The notes under the pieces were generated by a model. That model was given only the letters and a program-made list of their open reading frames with translations. It was not told where the DNA came from and searched no databases. Below are positions 54,430-63,064 of a stretch of DNA of 64,000 nucleotides, piece after piece. The stretch is from contig NZ_LT706987.1 in the NCBI RefSeq assembly GCF_900155655.1, forward strand, positions 2,949,006-3,013,005, read 5' to 3'. Positions within the stretch are counted from its first letter, which is position 1; every line of letters starts with the position of its first letter. The DNA is from Prevotella ihumii. Its GTDB lineage: Bacteria > Bacteroidota > Bacteroidia > Bacteroidales > Bacteroidaceae. The position numbers and the translations under genes are program-made.

Positions 54430-54445
54430 GTAAAATAAACCATAT

Positions 54446-55732
54446 ATGAACCATCATTTTATCAACTCTATATTTCAATGGCTGCTTATATCCATCGTCT
54501 TGGTGGCAATAGGAGCATTGGTCTTTGGGGTTGCTGCCTTCAGCGGTAAGGGGCCGACAGTGATTGGTCTGCTCGTCGGTGGGGCGAGCATCTGGGCGGA
54601 GCATTACACCAAGAAGCGGGCCGAGAAGTGTGACGTGCTGGAGATGGAAACGTCGGCAGACAAGACGGAGGACGGCATGGATGCATTGCCAGCGAGCGAG
54701 GAAGCACCAACCGAGAGTTATCGCATCGAGCGGGAAGACAATTTTGCCACAGCCATAGAGGCACTGACGCATAAGGAGATTGCCGCAGGGCAGAATAGGG
54801 TGCTTGCTTTTGAAGACTCAATGGTGTACGTCTATGAGCTGACAGAGATAGGACTGCTTACGGGAAGAGGCGAGCAGATGCGCTTCTCGGTGGTGATTCC
54901 GCTGCATCGCAGCAACTGGCAGACGGAGCAGGAAGAGATAGAGAGACGGCTTGCAGAGGTGTGGAGGTGTCTGTGGCAAGACTATGGTTTTGAAACGGCG
55001 CATGCGTTGTCAGAGAGCAGCCTGATGCTCAAGATAGAGGCTTGCGGGCCGGTAGCCCACGCCGTGAAAGCATTGAAGCCCACGCAAGATATACTTCACG
55101 AGATTATCATACGTCGGGATCTGCACCTGTTGGAGTCGTATTTGCTCATTCACGACTATGATTGGCCAGAATATGCCTATCTTGGAGGTGGGCAGGTGGT
55201 ACACGATTTCAGAGAAGAAGAGGGTGTGGCAAGAGGTGTGTACCATGAAGATGAGGCGATGGCTGTGGCACGACTGTACGACTTCCAAGACTGCCAACGC
55301 ATCAGCGAGGCGGAGTATTTAGAGGCACTTTCCTCTTACGCCCACCTGCCTTTTGCGTATCATGGTTCTTGCATGGCATATAAAAACTATAAGTTCAAAG
55401 GCATAGTCTTCACCTTGATTGCGGGCAAATTCCACTTGTTTTGCGGTATTGACGAGGCCTACTTTACAACGGATCTGAGCATGTTTGACCATTTGGAGGA
55501 GGTATATCAGTATAACAATCGAGTGATGGAGGTACGCTTCAGATACGACCATCTGCCCATGATGCGCCTGCTGACAGGAAAGATATTATATATCGATGTG
55601 GTGCTGGAGAAGTATGGAGAGCCATTCTATTATCTTGTTCCAAGCTCGTATGGCGACAGAGACTATACTCGCATCAAGGCCGATTATAATGCTGCGAAGG
55701 TGACAGAGATAGGGGTGAAGATGAAACTTTAA
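54446..55732 (+). CDS. Membrane-anchored protein of unknown function
   Basis: 428 residues. Two hydrophobic segments occur within the first 60 residues (LLISIVLVAIGALVFGVAAF, then VIGLLVGGASIWAEHY). The remaining ~370 residues are soluble, acidic and mixed, with blocks FSVVIPLHRSNWQTEQEE and FKGIVFTLIAGKFHLFCG. No catalytic motif or known family recognised. The gene is GC-rich (about half G+C) between AT-rich restriction genes and is enclosed by two direct copies of an IS1380-type derivative, so it looks like separately acquired cargo. The position in a defence island makes an immune or anti-phage role conceivable, not shown. Confidence 0.8.
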   Translation: MNHHFINSIFQWLLISIVLVAIGALVFGVAAFSGKGPTVIGLLVGGASIWAEHYTKKRAEKCDVLEMETSADKTEDGMDALPASEEAPTESYRIEREDNFATAIEALTHKEIAAGQNRVLAFEDSMVYVYELTEIGLLTGRGEQMRFSVVIPLHRSNWQTEQEEIERRLAEVWRCLWQDYGFETAHALSESSLMLKIEACGPVAHAVKALKPTQDILHEIIIRRDLHLLESYLLIHDYDWPEYAYLGGGQVVHDFREEEGVARGVYHEDEAMAVARLYDFQDCQRISEAEYLEALSSYAHLPFAYHGSCMAYKNYKFKGIVFTLIAGKFHLFCGIDEAYFTTDLSMFDHLEEVYQYNNRVMEVRFRYDHLPMMRLLTGKILYIDVVLEKYGEPFYYLVPSSYGDRDYTRIKADYNAAKVTEIGVKMKL

Positions 55733-55741
55733 TATAGAATA

Positions 55742-56078
55742 CCTCAAATCCGCAACTAAGCCCTTGAACGTCCTTATTGCGTTTACACGTCCTCTCATTA
55801 CTGAATTTGCTCTAACGACCGATTTGGGATAATGTGGAGACAAATTGCTCTATGACCCGAAAATAAGCCCCCAAAAGGAGTGAGTCTCTCAGATTTAATT
55901 TGTATCTTTGCCATATCTATCGTCGGATTCTCTTGTTTTTTTTGCAACACTAAGATAAGTGAAAATTCTGACATGGCAAAATCCCGAGCCGCTCGGCTCT
56001 GCTGCTTGCCAAAGCAAGAGCTTTTTGTTGTTCAGGTACTTAAAAAGTTTAATTTATAATAGTGTTTCGGAATTAAGG
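55742..56078. mobile_element. Internally deleted IS1380-type element, copy 3
   Basis: Same structure and orientation as copies 1 and 2; the right inverted repeat has TAGTGTTTCGGAATTAAGG (one base change). Together with copy 2 it brackets the gene at 54446 as direct repeats. Confidence 0.75.
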
Positions 56079-56186
56079 GTATGTGCTTTCTCGCAAGTAA
56101 TATCCTTTGGCTTCGAGAGAGAGAGAGAGTACTAAGAAGGAAAACTCTTCTGAATTATGGCAAATTAACTATTTCAATTCGGTTTA

Positions 56187-56366
56187 ATGGAATGCAAGAT
56201 AAATGTTGCCTTTGGTTGGAAAGACTGTACAAGTAGCCCTACTACGCTTACCGACGTAACCTACGAGCAGACAGGCCCCAAAGCCAAGAGAGGCACTACA
56301 AAACAAACGCCGAAGTACAATGAAGACGGAGTTTCAAGCGGTGAAGACAAAATTCAATCCATTTAA
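56187..56366 (+). CDS. Possible small or remnant protein of 59 aa
   Basis: A frame starting MECKINVAFGWKDCTSSPTT and ending DKIQSI, in the gap between copy 3 of the IS1380 derivative and the methyltransferase. An overlapping 51-codon frame starts immediately after the element at 56083 and includes a (GA) run. Both are weak; no promoter box or family seen. Confidence 0.3.
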   Translation: MECKINVAFGWKDCTSSPTTLTDVTYEQTGPKAKRGTTKQTPKYNEDGVSSGEDKIQSI

Positions 56367-56419
56367 TAAAATAAAGAAGGACAGATTTACTAATATTTTG
56401 AGAATTAAAAGATAGATAA

Positions 56420-57700
56420 ATGACATATAAGAGTAATCATATAATAATAAATGGCGATAGCCGACAGATGAAAGAACTCGCCAATGAGAGTGTTCACTTG
56501 ATAGTGACATCTCCTCCTTATTGGCAGTTGAAAGACTACGGTACAAACAATCAAATAGGTTTTCACGATGAATACGAAACCTATATAAACCATCTAAACT
56601 TAGTTTGGAAAGAATGTTTCAGAGTTCTGCATAAAGGTTGTCGTCTATGTATAAACATAGGTGACCAGTTTGCCCGTTCGACATATTACGGACGCTACAA
56701 GATCATTCCAATCCACACAGAAATTATTAAGTTTTGCGAAATGATTGGTTTTGACTTTATGGGGCAAATTATTTGGCAGAAAACAACAACGATGAATACA
56801 TCTGGCGGAGCAAGCATTATGGGGAGTTATCCTAATCCCAGGAATGGAATCGTAAAGTTGGATTTTGAGTATATTTTGTTATTCAAAAAGCAGGGAAATG
56901 CCCCTAAACCAAGTAAAGAACAGAAAGAAAATTCAGCAATGACCAACAAAGAATGGAATACCTACTTCAATGGACACTGGTATTTCACGGGTGCAAAGCA
57001 GGATAAACATTTAGCCATGTTCCCGGAAGAATTGCCACATCGGTTAATCAAAATGTTTTCATTTCTGGGAGAGACGGTATTGGATCCGTTTTTAGGAAGT
57101 GGCACAACAGCTTTAGCTGCTAGAAACTTGGATAGATGCTCCATAGGATATGAGATTAATCAAGATTTTATTCCAATCATAAAGGAAAAAATTGGGACAG
57201 ATGATGCCTTTACAAAGGTAGAAATTAAGGTTATCAAGCAGTCAGCAACTAATGCTAATTTTGAAGAACAAGTCAATGAATTACCCTATCGCTTTGTAGA
57301 TACACATAAGTTAGATAAGAAGATAGACATTAAGAAGTTGCAATATGGCTCGAAAATAGATGTAAACAGTACTGGAAAACGTGAGGATTTCTTTTCTGTA
57401 AAAGCAATAATCAGCCCCGAACGACTACTGCTAAATAATGATTTGACAGTTCGTCTGATAGGTATCAAACAAAATCCGGCAATCAATGGAAAAGCTATTG
57501 AATATTTAGCAAATAAACTTCATGGAAAACGAGTGTTTCTAAGATACGATGAAGTGAAATATGACCAAGAAAACAACCTAATGGTTTATCTTTATCTAGA
57601 AAACAAAACCTTTGTCAATGCACATCTTTTGAAAGAAAAACTGGTATTGGTAGATGATTCACAACACTTTAAGTATAAAACAAAATTTAATAACTATTAA
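56420..57700 (+). CDS. DNA methyltransferase (beta type) with C-terminal nuclease-like domain
   Basis: 426 residues. Catalytic motif IV TSPPYW is at residues 30-35, and the SAM motif DPFLGSGTT near residue 219, the beta-class order; SPPY favours N4-cytosine methylation. From about residue 325 the sequence (VRLIGIKQNPAINGKAIEYL, then GKRVFLRYD and NLMVYLYLENKTFVNAHLL) resembles the staphylococcal nuclease fold. The nuclease positions that should hold Glu-43 and Arg-87 do not appear conserved, so it is probably a DNA-binding relic. It pairs with the MjaI-like nuclease downstream. Confidence 0.85.
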   Translation: MTYKSNHIIINGDSRQMKELANESVHLIVTSPPYWQLKDYGTNNQIGFHDEYETYINHLNLVWKECFRVLHKGCRLCINIGDQFARSTYYGRYKIIPIHTEIIKFCEMIGFDFMGQIIWQKTTTMNTSGGASIMGSYPNPRNGIVKLDFEYILLFKKQGNAPKPSKEQKENSAMTNKEWNTYFNGHWYFTGAKQDKHLAMFPEELPHRLIKMFSFLGETVLDPFLGSGTTALAARNLDRCSIGYEINQDFIPIIKEKIGTDDAFTKVEIKVIKQSATNANFEEQVNELPYRFVDTHKLDKKIDIKKLQYGSKIDVNSTGKREDFFSVKAIISPERLLLNNDLTVRLIGIKQNPAINGKAIEYLANKLHGKRVFLRYDEVKYDQENNLMVYLYLENKTFVNAHLLKEKLVLVDDSQHFKYKTKFNNY

Positions 57701-57703
57701 ATT

Positions 57704-58030
57704 ATGGATAACGAACAGACTGCTATTTCAGAATATCTAAGAGCTAATGCTCTTGGTTATAACAATAGAAAATCTTCTACCCAAATAAGAGAAGATTTAA
57801 AACTTGCAAGCGGCGGGGTTACTAATGAACATATTAGGGGTTTAATAAGAGAACTGATATTAAAACACAATGTATGTATTGGAAGTTTAATGTGGAAGGA
57901 CGGATATTGGATAATTCAGACTGAAGAAGAATTAGAAAATGTATGTAGGAGTTTGGAAAATCGAGCAAATTCCATAAGAAATCGAGCTACTGCATTGAGA
58001 AACAGTTGGAGGAAACAGCAAAATGGCTAA
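57704..58030 (+). CDS. Small winged-helix-like protein in R-M operon
   Basis: 108 residues. The N-terminal ~75 residues look like a winged helix (SSTQIREDLKLASGGVTNEHIRGLIRELILKH), and the last third is charged helical. It starts 3 bp after the methyltransferase stop and overlaps the nuclease gene by 8 bp, so it belongs to the system. It may regulate the operon or be a nuclease subunit; no family recognised. Confidence 0.7.
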   Translation: MDNEQTAISEYLRANALGYNNRKSSTQIREDLKLASGGVTNEHIRGLIRELILKHNVCIGSLMWKDGYWIIQTEEELENVCRSLENRANSIRNRATALRNSWRKQQNG

Positions 58031-58724
58031 AAAGGAAATTAAAAAGTATTCAATGGAGTTTGGCAAAAAAGAGAAAGTTCTGAATTATGCCACTCAGACA
58101 TATCAACTTTCAAGACCCAATAAGGTTGGTGCTGTAATGGCTCTCATTAGAGAATGCCAACCAAGTACAATTGAGGAGTGGGAACAATGGTATTTCGATA
58201 ATGCTAAAACAGCGGGTAAAAATAATTTCAAAATCACTCGCGAAAGTTTGCAAGAGTTAGGAGAGAGATTATATGAAAAGATTACAGAAGTAGTTATTCC
58301 CGAATGGCAGGACGCATTTCATAATCTCAACAAACAAGATTGTTACGACTACATTTATAATTTAACCATTAATCGCACTTATGATGGCTACTTGAGAGAA
58401 AAATCAGTCGTAAATGATGGTTTGGTCAAAGTCTTTCCAGATATCCGATTCGAAGAGAGTCCAGAGGAATTAGATCATGCTGGAGATGTCGACTATCTTG
58501 GATATGTGTCAGAAGAAAAAGCGTTTGGTATTCAAATCAAACCAGTCACAGCTCAATCCAATTTTGGCAATTACTCCGTATCAGAAAGAATGAAGGCGAG
58601 TTTTGACAATTTCAACAAAGATTTTGGTGGTAAGGTATTTATCATTTTCAGTTTAGATGGAGAAATAGCAAACAAACAAGTTATTGATGAAATAAAAGTT
58701 GAGATAGAACGATTAAAACAATAA
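58023..58724 (+). CDS. MjaI-like type II restriction endonuclease
   Basis: 233 residues. TYQLSRPNKVGAVMALIREC near residue 27 followed by EEWEQWYFDNA matches the MjaI restriction enzyme family as I remember it. The candidate catalytic centre is HAGDVDYLG near residue 158 with AFGIQIKP near residue 172, a D-(n)-QxK variant of the PD-(D/E)xK site. MjaI cuts CTAG, and its partner is an N4-cytosine methylase, consistent with the SPPY methylase here. The CTAG specificity is an inference. Confidence 0.75.
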   Translation: MAKKEIKKYSMEFGKKEKVLNYATQTYQLSRPNKVGAVMALIRECQPSTIEEWEQWYFDNAKTAGKNNFKITRESLQELGERLYEKITEVVIPEWQDAFHNLNKQDCYDYIYNLTINRTYDGYLREKSVVNDGLVKVFPDIRFEESPEELDHAGDVDYLGYVSEEKAFGIQIKPVTAQSNFGNYSVSERMKASFDNFNKDFGGKVFIIFSLDGEIANKQVIDEIKVEIERLKQ

Positions 58725-58745
58725 AAGAATCAAAGAACGATTAAA

Positions 58746-58938
58746 CCCAAATCGGTCATTAGCCCGCAAAGGCTTTTTAAAGCGGTTAGATGTTATGCTT
58801 TTCTTCGTCTTTGCACCTTATTTTGGCTCTTTTCGTTTGTTTTTTCAGTTGTTTAGCTCGCTAAACGTCTTCAAAAACAACCAAAAATAGCTCAAAATAA
58901 GCTCGCAAATCTCGAAGAAGTCTAACGACCGATTTGGG
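58746..58938. mobile_element. Small inverted-repeat element, family A (193 bp, second full copy)
   Basis: Ends CCCAAATCGGTCATTAG and CTAACGACCGATTTGGG. Flanks are TTAAA on both sides (58741-58745 and 58939-58943). Same length and nearly the same sequence as 5048-5240. IS3 landed at its right flank afterwards. Confidence 0.85.
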
Positions 58939-59073
58939 TTAAATTGTAGTTTCCTGATTTTGGTTGACTACTTGCTTGTCTTAAGTCTTGATAAAGTTGA
59001 CTCAGTTAAACATTAAAACTGATTATAGTTGACTATTGATCCTTATCACTGATATTTGTTGACAGAGTCATTC

Positions 59074-60117
59074 TTATAACTGCCCAGGGTTGACTGGAGG
59101 GCGTAGCCCGGAAGTCAACCCTGGGCATGGCTGCAAAGGTAAACCATTCTCAGGGATTATACAAAAACTTTGATTCTCTTTTATATGAATCTCCCTAAAA
59201 CTTGTCCATCTCTTAGTAATTTCACCCACACATAAAGCAGCTTCTTTGGGTGTCATCATATCGATACTCATGTGTGGACGTTCTTCGTTGTAGAACCGTA
59301 CCGCAGATGAGACAGCCTGGGTAACTTCATCGATATTACGGAATGTCATTCCCCTGAGTAGTTCATTCTTCATCGTGTTGTTGATTCTCTCTGCCTGAGC
59401 ATTGTCCTTGGGGTCTCCGCCCTCGGTCATGCTTATCCGGATCCCGTGCTCCTTCAGGATTGCCACGTACTTGGCGCTAGCATACTGGCATCCTCTGTCG
59501 GAGTGATGGATGAGGTTTACGTCTTCTTTGGAAACATCTGCAATCCTGCAAAGTGCCATCTCAAGAGCCTTGATGGGATATACCGCATCAAGCGTCTCAC
59601 CGACACACCAGCCGACTATCTCCTCGCTATAGGCATCAAGGATTAATGACAGATAGCAGAAGCTGTAATGCTCTGCGTCTGTCCATATTGTCATATACGT
59701 GATGTCACTTACCCAGAGACGATCAGGTGCCAGAGGTATATATTCCTTTATTAGATTGGGGAACACGGAGAGACCATGGGTAGAGTCTGTCGTGCGTGGT
59801 TTACGCATCTTTAGGCGGACCTTCAAGCCATACTTGTCGACAATGTCAGCAAACCGGTCACGTCCGAGCGGATGATTGCCTTCAAAGCTTTTGCGATACA
59901 TATACCACAGCTTGCTTCCGCCTATACCCGGATCCTTCTTACGGATTTCTTTGATGTAGGACACGGCAAACTCCTCACTTGCAATCCTCTCAAGAAGACG
60001 GTTCTCGTCATACTTGTAATAAGCCTGCTTCGTGAAGCCAAACAGCTTGCAGAGACTCTCTATCTGATAACAGCGAGAGTCTTCTGCATGCAGGTTCTTT
60101 ACTGTTTGGCGCCAGCT
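59074..60117 (-). CDS. IS3 transposase OrfB (catalytic part, made by frameshift)
   Basis: The frame is open from the A7 run of orfA to its stop. The rve integrase core shows WVSDITYM (D), HHSDRGCQY (D) and AERINNTMKNE (E), the DDE triad of IS3. No ATG begins the frame near its 5' end, so it is read as an OrfAB fusion by -1 slippage at AAAAAAA (60117-60123), giving ...KKSWRQTVKNL. A GC-rich hairpin-like stretch follows. The catalytic frame is intact. Confidence 0.9.
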   Translation of the reverse strand, partial: SWRQTVKNLHAEDSRCYQIESLCKLFGFTKQAYYKYDENRLLERIASEEFAVSYIKEIRKKDPGIGGSKLWYMYRKSFEGNHPLGRDRFADIVDKYGLKVRLKMRKPRTTDSTHGLSVFPNLIKEYIPLAPDRLWVSDITYMTIWTDAEHYSFCYLSLILDAYSEEIVGWCVGETLDAVYPIKALEMALCRIADVSKEDVNLIHHSDRGCQYASAKYVAILKEHGIRISMTEGGDPKDNAQAERINNTMKNELLRGMTFRNIDEVTQAVSSAVRFYNEERPHMSIDMMTPKEAALCVGEITKRWTSFREIHIKENQSFCIIPENGLPLQPCPGLTSGLRPPVNPGQL

Positions 60118-60476
60118 TTTTTTCGGATGGAAATGTTGAACTGCTTCTCTGCAACGTTAATCAACTCGTTGAAAGTATCAGCACGAAGTGATTCGTGAGT
60201 CAGTTCCTTCTTCAAACGTGCAATCTCTGCCTGCAAGTCTTTGATCTCTGTATTCTCGGCATCTGCAATAGGAGTTCCAGAATGGATGAATGTTCGACGT
60301 TTCATAATGACTTTGACTTGGTTTTCACTTGCAAAGTTACGAATCCATCTTGAAATTGTTGTCTCTCCAACAGGAATGATTCGAGAAATTTTTGTGCGCC
60401 CCAAACCCTCTTGGGTATAAAGACGAATTACTTCATCGTAATACTTGTTACGTTTCTCACAATTGTACTTCCACAT
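60099..60476 (-). CDS. IS3 transposase OrfA
   Basis: 125 residues. The N-terminal helix-turn-helix (VIRLYTQEGLGRTKISRIIPVGETTISRWIRNF) binds the IS ends, and the C-terminal leucine-zipper-like segment (EIKDLQAEIARLKKEL) supports dimerisation. It ends shortly after an A7 slippery run. Confidence 0.9.
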   Translation of the reverse strand: MWKYNCEKRNKYYDEVIRLYTQEGLGRTKISRIIPVGETTISRWIRNFASENQVKVIMKRRTFIHSGTPIADAENTEIKDLQAEIARLKKELTHESLRADTFNELINVAEKQFNISIRKKAGAKQ

Positions 60477-60518
60477 AATTGTTGATTTTGCGAGTCAACT
60501 TTTTCTAGGGAAAGACAA

Positions 60519-60725
60519 AATAGACTAAAAGTAGTTCTTGCAGAAAAGCAGCGGACGAACAAATGGTTGGCGGAACAATTAGGTAAAGACCAAACAACCA
60601 TATCAAAATGGTACACCAATTCAAGTCAGCCTGATTTAGGTAATCTAATGCAGATTGCCAAAATATTAGACGTGGAACTGACCGACTTAGTGCGGTGCGA
60701 AGAATTCAAAAACGAAACAAAATGA
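60519..60725 (+). pseudogene. XRE/Cro-type regulator, start removed by insertions
   Basis: In-frame sequence NRLKVVLAEKQRTNKWLAEQ then [20 protein letters not shown] is the helix-turn-helix of the Cro/CI family, about 67 codons, ending ATGA with the next gene. No start codon precedes it in frame: the 5' side is IS3. Before IS3, and before that the family A element, the frame continues upstream into NNKRIKERL at 58724-58745, again without ATG. It was probably the control protein of the locus and is now without its own start, unless a rare start is used. Confidence 0.7.
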
Positions 60726-61102
60726 AAAAAGAAGAAATACAAGCATTGTTCTCTCAGTTTGAACAAGTGTCATGCGTTCTCAATGATGTAGAATGTTGGA
60801 GTGCAAGAGATTTGTGTTCTCTGTTAGGATATAAACTTTGGCAAAATTTCACAAAGGTAATAGACAAAGCCAAAGAAGCGTGTGTAAATGTAGGACAAAA
60901 TGTAGAAGACCATTTTATTGACGTCAATAAAATGGTTGTTATCGGTTCTGGTGCTGAGCGTCAGATAGATGACATTATGCTAACACGCTATGCTTGCTAC
61001 CTTGTCGCTCAAAATGGCGACCCTCGTAAACCACAAATCGCATTTGCACAAACCAATTTTTTGCCGGTAGTGAGAGATAAATTTAAAGATTGGGCTGAAT
61101 AA
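60722..61102 (+). CDS. Truncated DinD-like protein
   Basis: 126 residues. The sequence [38 protein letters not shown] and [21 protein letters not shown] matches the N-terminal half of DNA damage-inducible protein D (a BRO-like domain). DinD is about 270-290 residues, so this copy ends early, just after FAQT, with an unrelated-looking tail [15 protein letters not shown]. It overlaps the broken regulator by 4 bp and precedes a cytosine methylase by 5 bp. Function of the short form unknown. Confidence 0.75.
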   Translation: MKKEEIQALFSQFEQVSCVLNDVECWSARDLCSLLGYKLWQNFTKVIDKAKEACVNVGQNVEDHFIDVNKMVVIGSGAERQIDDIMLTRYACYLVAQNGDPRKPQIAFAQTNFLPVVRDKFKDWAE

Positions 61103-61107
61103 TAATA

Positions 61108-62346
61108 ATGGTAAAAAAAAGGCAATATACATTTATAGACTTATTCGCAGGCTGTGGTGGCTTGTCTGAAGGCTTTATGGAATCTGGACATTTTAAGGGA
61201 TTGGCTCATATAGAATGGGAATATCCTATGGTACAGACTCTGCGAAATCGCCTTGTCAAAAAATGGAATGAAACCTGTGAGCAAGCACAAAAGAGGGTAA
61301 TCCTTTTTGACATTCAAAGAACTGATGAATTACTATATGGCAATTGGACACAAGAATCCATAAAACAATATGCAAAGTATAATTCGGAAGAAACTCAAAA
61401 GGGATTAAAACATATGCTTAATGGAAAGACTATTGATTTAATAATTGGAGGTCCTCCTTGTCAAGCATATTCTATTCACGGACGAGCAACTGACAAAAAC
61501 TCTATGCAAGATGACTATAGAAATTATTTGTTTGAGAGTTTTGTTAAAGTTGTGGATGAAATAAAACCAAAAGCTTTTATCTTCGAAAACGTGACAGGTA
61601 TGCTAAGTGCAAAACCAGGAGGAAAACCTGTTGTTGAGCGTATTTATAAAGCTGTTACAGATATAGGATATTTAATTCTAAGCCCTGATAAATTCAAAGA
61701 AGCTGTTTATAATGCATATGATTTTTCTGTGCCACAAAACAGGAAGAGGGTTATATTATGTGGTGTTAAGATAGATTCAGATTTCTTTATAGAGGAATTC
61801 TATAAGACTTTATCAAAAAATAAGAGTCCAAAACATTATACAGTAAGAGATGCAATAGGCAATCTCCCTCCTATTTATCCTATGGACAAAATAGAAAAGG
61901 TTAAAGGAAAAAATGTTTCTCATCACGCTACAGATAGCTCCGACATATTTCATATGCCACGGCATTGTAGTTCTCGGGACATCGATGTATTTCGAGAATG
62001 GATTGCAAATGACATGAATAAATGTTCTCAAAAAGAGGCTATAGATTTCTATGAAAAGGTTACAGGAAAAAAAACCTTGTATCGGAAATATAGAAATTTA
62101 GAGTGGAACAAGCCTTCTCCAACTGTAGTAGCTCATCTACAAAAGGATGGATTTATGTTCATCCATCCAGATATTAAACAAGCAAGATTTATAACAATAC
62201 GAGAGGCTGCAATGTTGATGTCTTTTCCAAAGGATTTTGAGTTTATTGGAAATAAGGCATATTGCTATAAAATGATAGGTAATGCAGTGCCTGTCAATTT
62301 TGCAAAAGCAATAGCAGAATCTATATATACGGTAATTAGTCAATAA
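61108..62346 (+). CDS. DNA cytosine-5 methyltransferase
   Basis: 412 residues. All main motifs are present: FIDLFAGCGGLSEGF at residue 9, catalytic GGPPCQAYS near residue 114, FENVTGML near 158, VPQNRKRVIL near 209, ITIREAAMLMSFP and MIGNAVP near 389. A ~100-residue recognition region lies before motif IX. It probably is the methylase of a restriction system whose nuclease is lost or lies in a neighbour. It overlaps the next gene by one base (TAATG), indicating co-translation. Confidence 0.94.
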   Translation: MVKKRQYTFIDLFAGCGGLSEGFMESGHFKGLAHIEWEYPMVQTLRNRLVKKWNETCEQAQKRVILFDIQRTDELLYGNWTQESIKQYAKYNSEETQKGLKHMLNGKTIDLIIGGPPCQAYSIHGRATDKNSMQDDYRNYLFESFVKVVDEIKPKAFIFENVTGMLSAKPGGKPVVERIYKAVTDIGYLILSPDKFKEAVYNAYDFSVPQNRKRVILCGVKIDSDFFIEEFYKTLSKNKSPKHYTVRDAIGNLPPIYPMDKIEKVKGKNVSHHATDSSDIFHMPRHCSSRDIDVFREWIANDMNKCSQKEAIDFYEKVTGKKTLYRKYRNLEWNKPSPTVVAHLQKDGFMFIHPDIKQARFITIREAAMLMSFPKDFEFIGNKAYCYKMIGNAVPVNFAKAIAESIYTVISQ

Positions 62347-63062
62347 TGGCAAATATATTAATAGCATGTGAAGAAAGCCAAGCAATATGTAAAGCTTTCA
62401 GAGAAAAAGGACATAATGCGTACAGTTGTGATATTTTGGAATGCAGCGGTGGACATCCAGAATGGCATTTTATGCAAGATGTTTTATTGGTAATTCCAAA
62501 TCATGGTGGAAAATTAGAAAATGGGGAGGAATATTTTTTGCCAAATGGTGAAGAATGGGACTTGATGATAGCTCATCCACCTTGTACATATTTATCTGTA
62601 AGTGGTGCTCGATGGCTATACCATCCAGATGATGCAGATTTGCCTATAGATCAACGAAGGGAGCATCCACATCATTTAGGTAGAAGAAAGATGAAAACGG
62701 AAGCAGAAGAGTTCTTTATGCAATTTACAAAAACGAACGTAAAGCGTTGGGCTATCGAAAACCCTGTAGGTTGCATGAATACAGTTTATCGTAAACCAGA
62801 CCAAATTGTTCAACCTTTTTGGTTTGGCGATTCCGCTTCCAAAAAGACTTGTTTATGGCTACACAATCTTCCGCCATTGGTGCCAACGGACATAGTTGAC
62901 CCGGGTGAGCGTGTCGTACTGTCAAGTGGGCGTTCTTTGCCCAAGTGGTATTCTGATTCTTTTAACACCAAAATATCTACAGAAGAAAGAAGAAGGCTTA
63001 GAAGTAAAACATTCCCTGGTTTTGCCAAAGCTGTGGCAGAACAATGGGGCAAATTATTATAA
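62346..63062 (+). CDS. Phage-type DNA methyltransferase-like protein
   Basis: 238 residues. LIACEESQAICKAFREKGHNAYSCDI near residue 4 is a SAM-site-like start, and WDLMIAHPPCTYLSVSGARWLY near residue 75 gives a PPC motif as in cytosine methylases. ENPVGCMNTVYRKPDQIVQP near residue 138 matches ENxxG. Proteins of this layout are frequent in phage and plasmid genomes and are annotated as cytosine methylase-like or hypothetical. Follows the methylase with a one-base overlap. Confidence 0.7.
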   Translation: MANILIACEESQAICKAFREKGHNAYSCDILECSGGHPEWHFMQDVLLVIPNHGGKLENGEEYFLPNGEEWDLMIAHPPCTYLSVSGARWLYHPDDADLPIDQRREHPHHLGRRKMKTEAEEFFMQFTKTNVKRWAIENPVGCMNTVYRKPDQIVQPFWFGDSASKKTCLWLHNLPPLVPTDIVDPGERVVLSSGRSLPKWYSDSFNTKISTEERRRLRSKTFPGFAKAVAEQWGKLL

Positions 63063-63064
63063 AT

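Larger units (their letters stand above)
58945..60517 (-). mobile_element. IS3 family insertion sequence
   Basis: Ends TGTAGTTTCCTG...GGTTGACT and AGTCAAC...AGGGAAAGACA are imperfect inverted repeats beginning TG and ending CA. Flanks AAAT (58941-58944 and 60518-60521) are a 4-bp target duplication. Two overlapping frames, orfA and orfB, lie inside. Several GTTGACT motifs occur in the left end. Confidence 0.85.
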
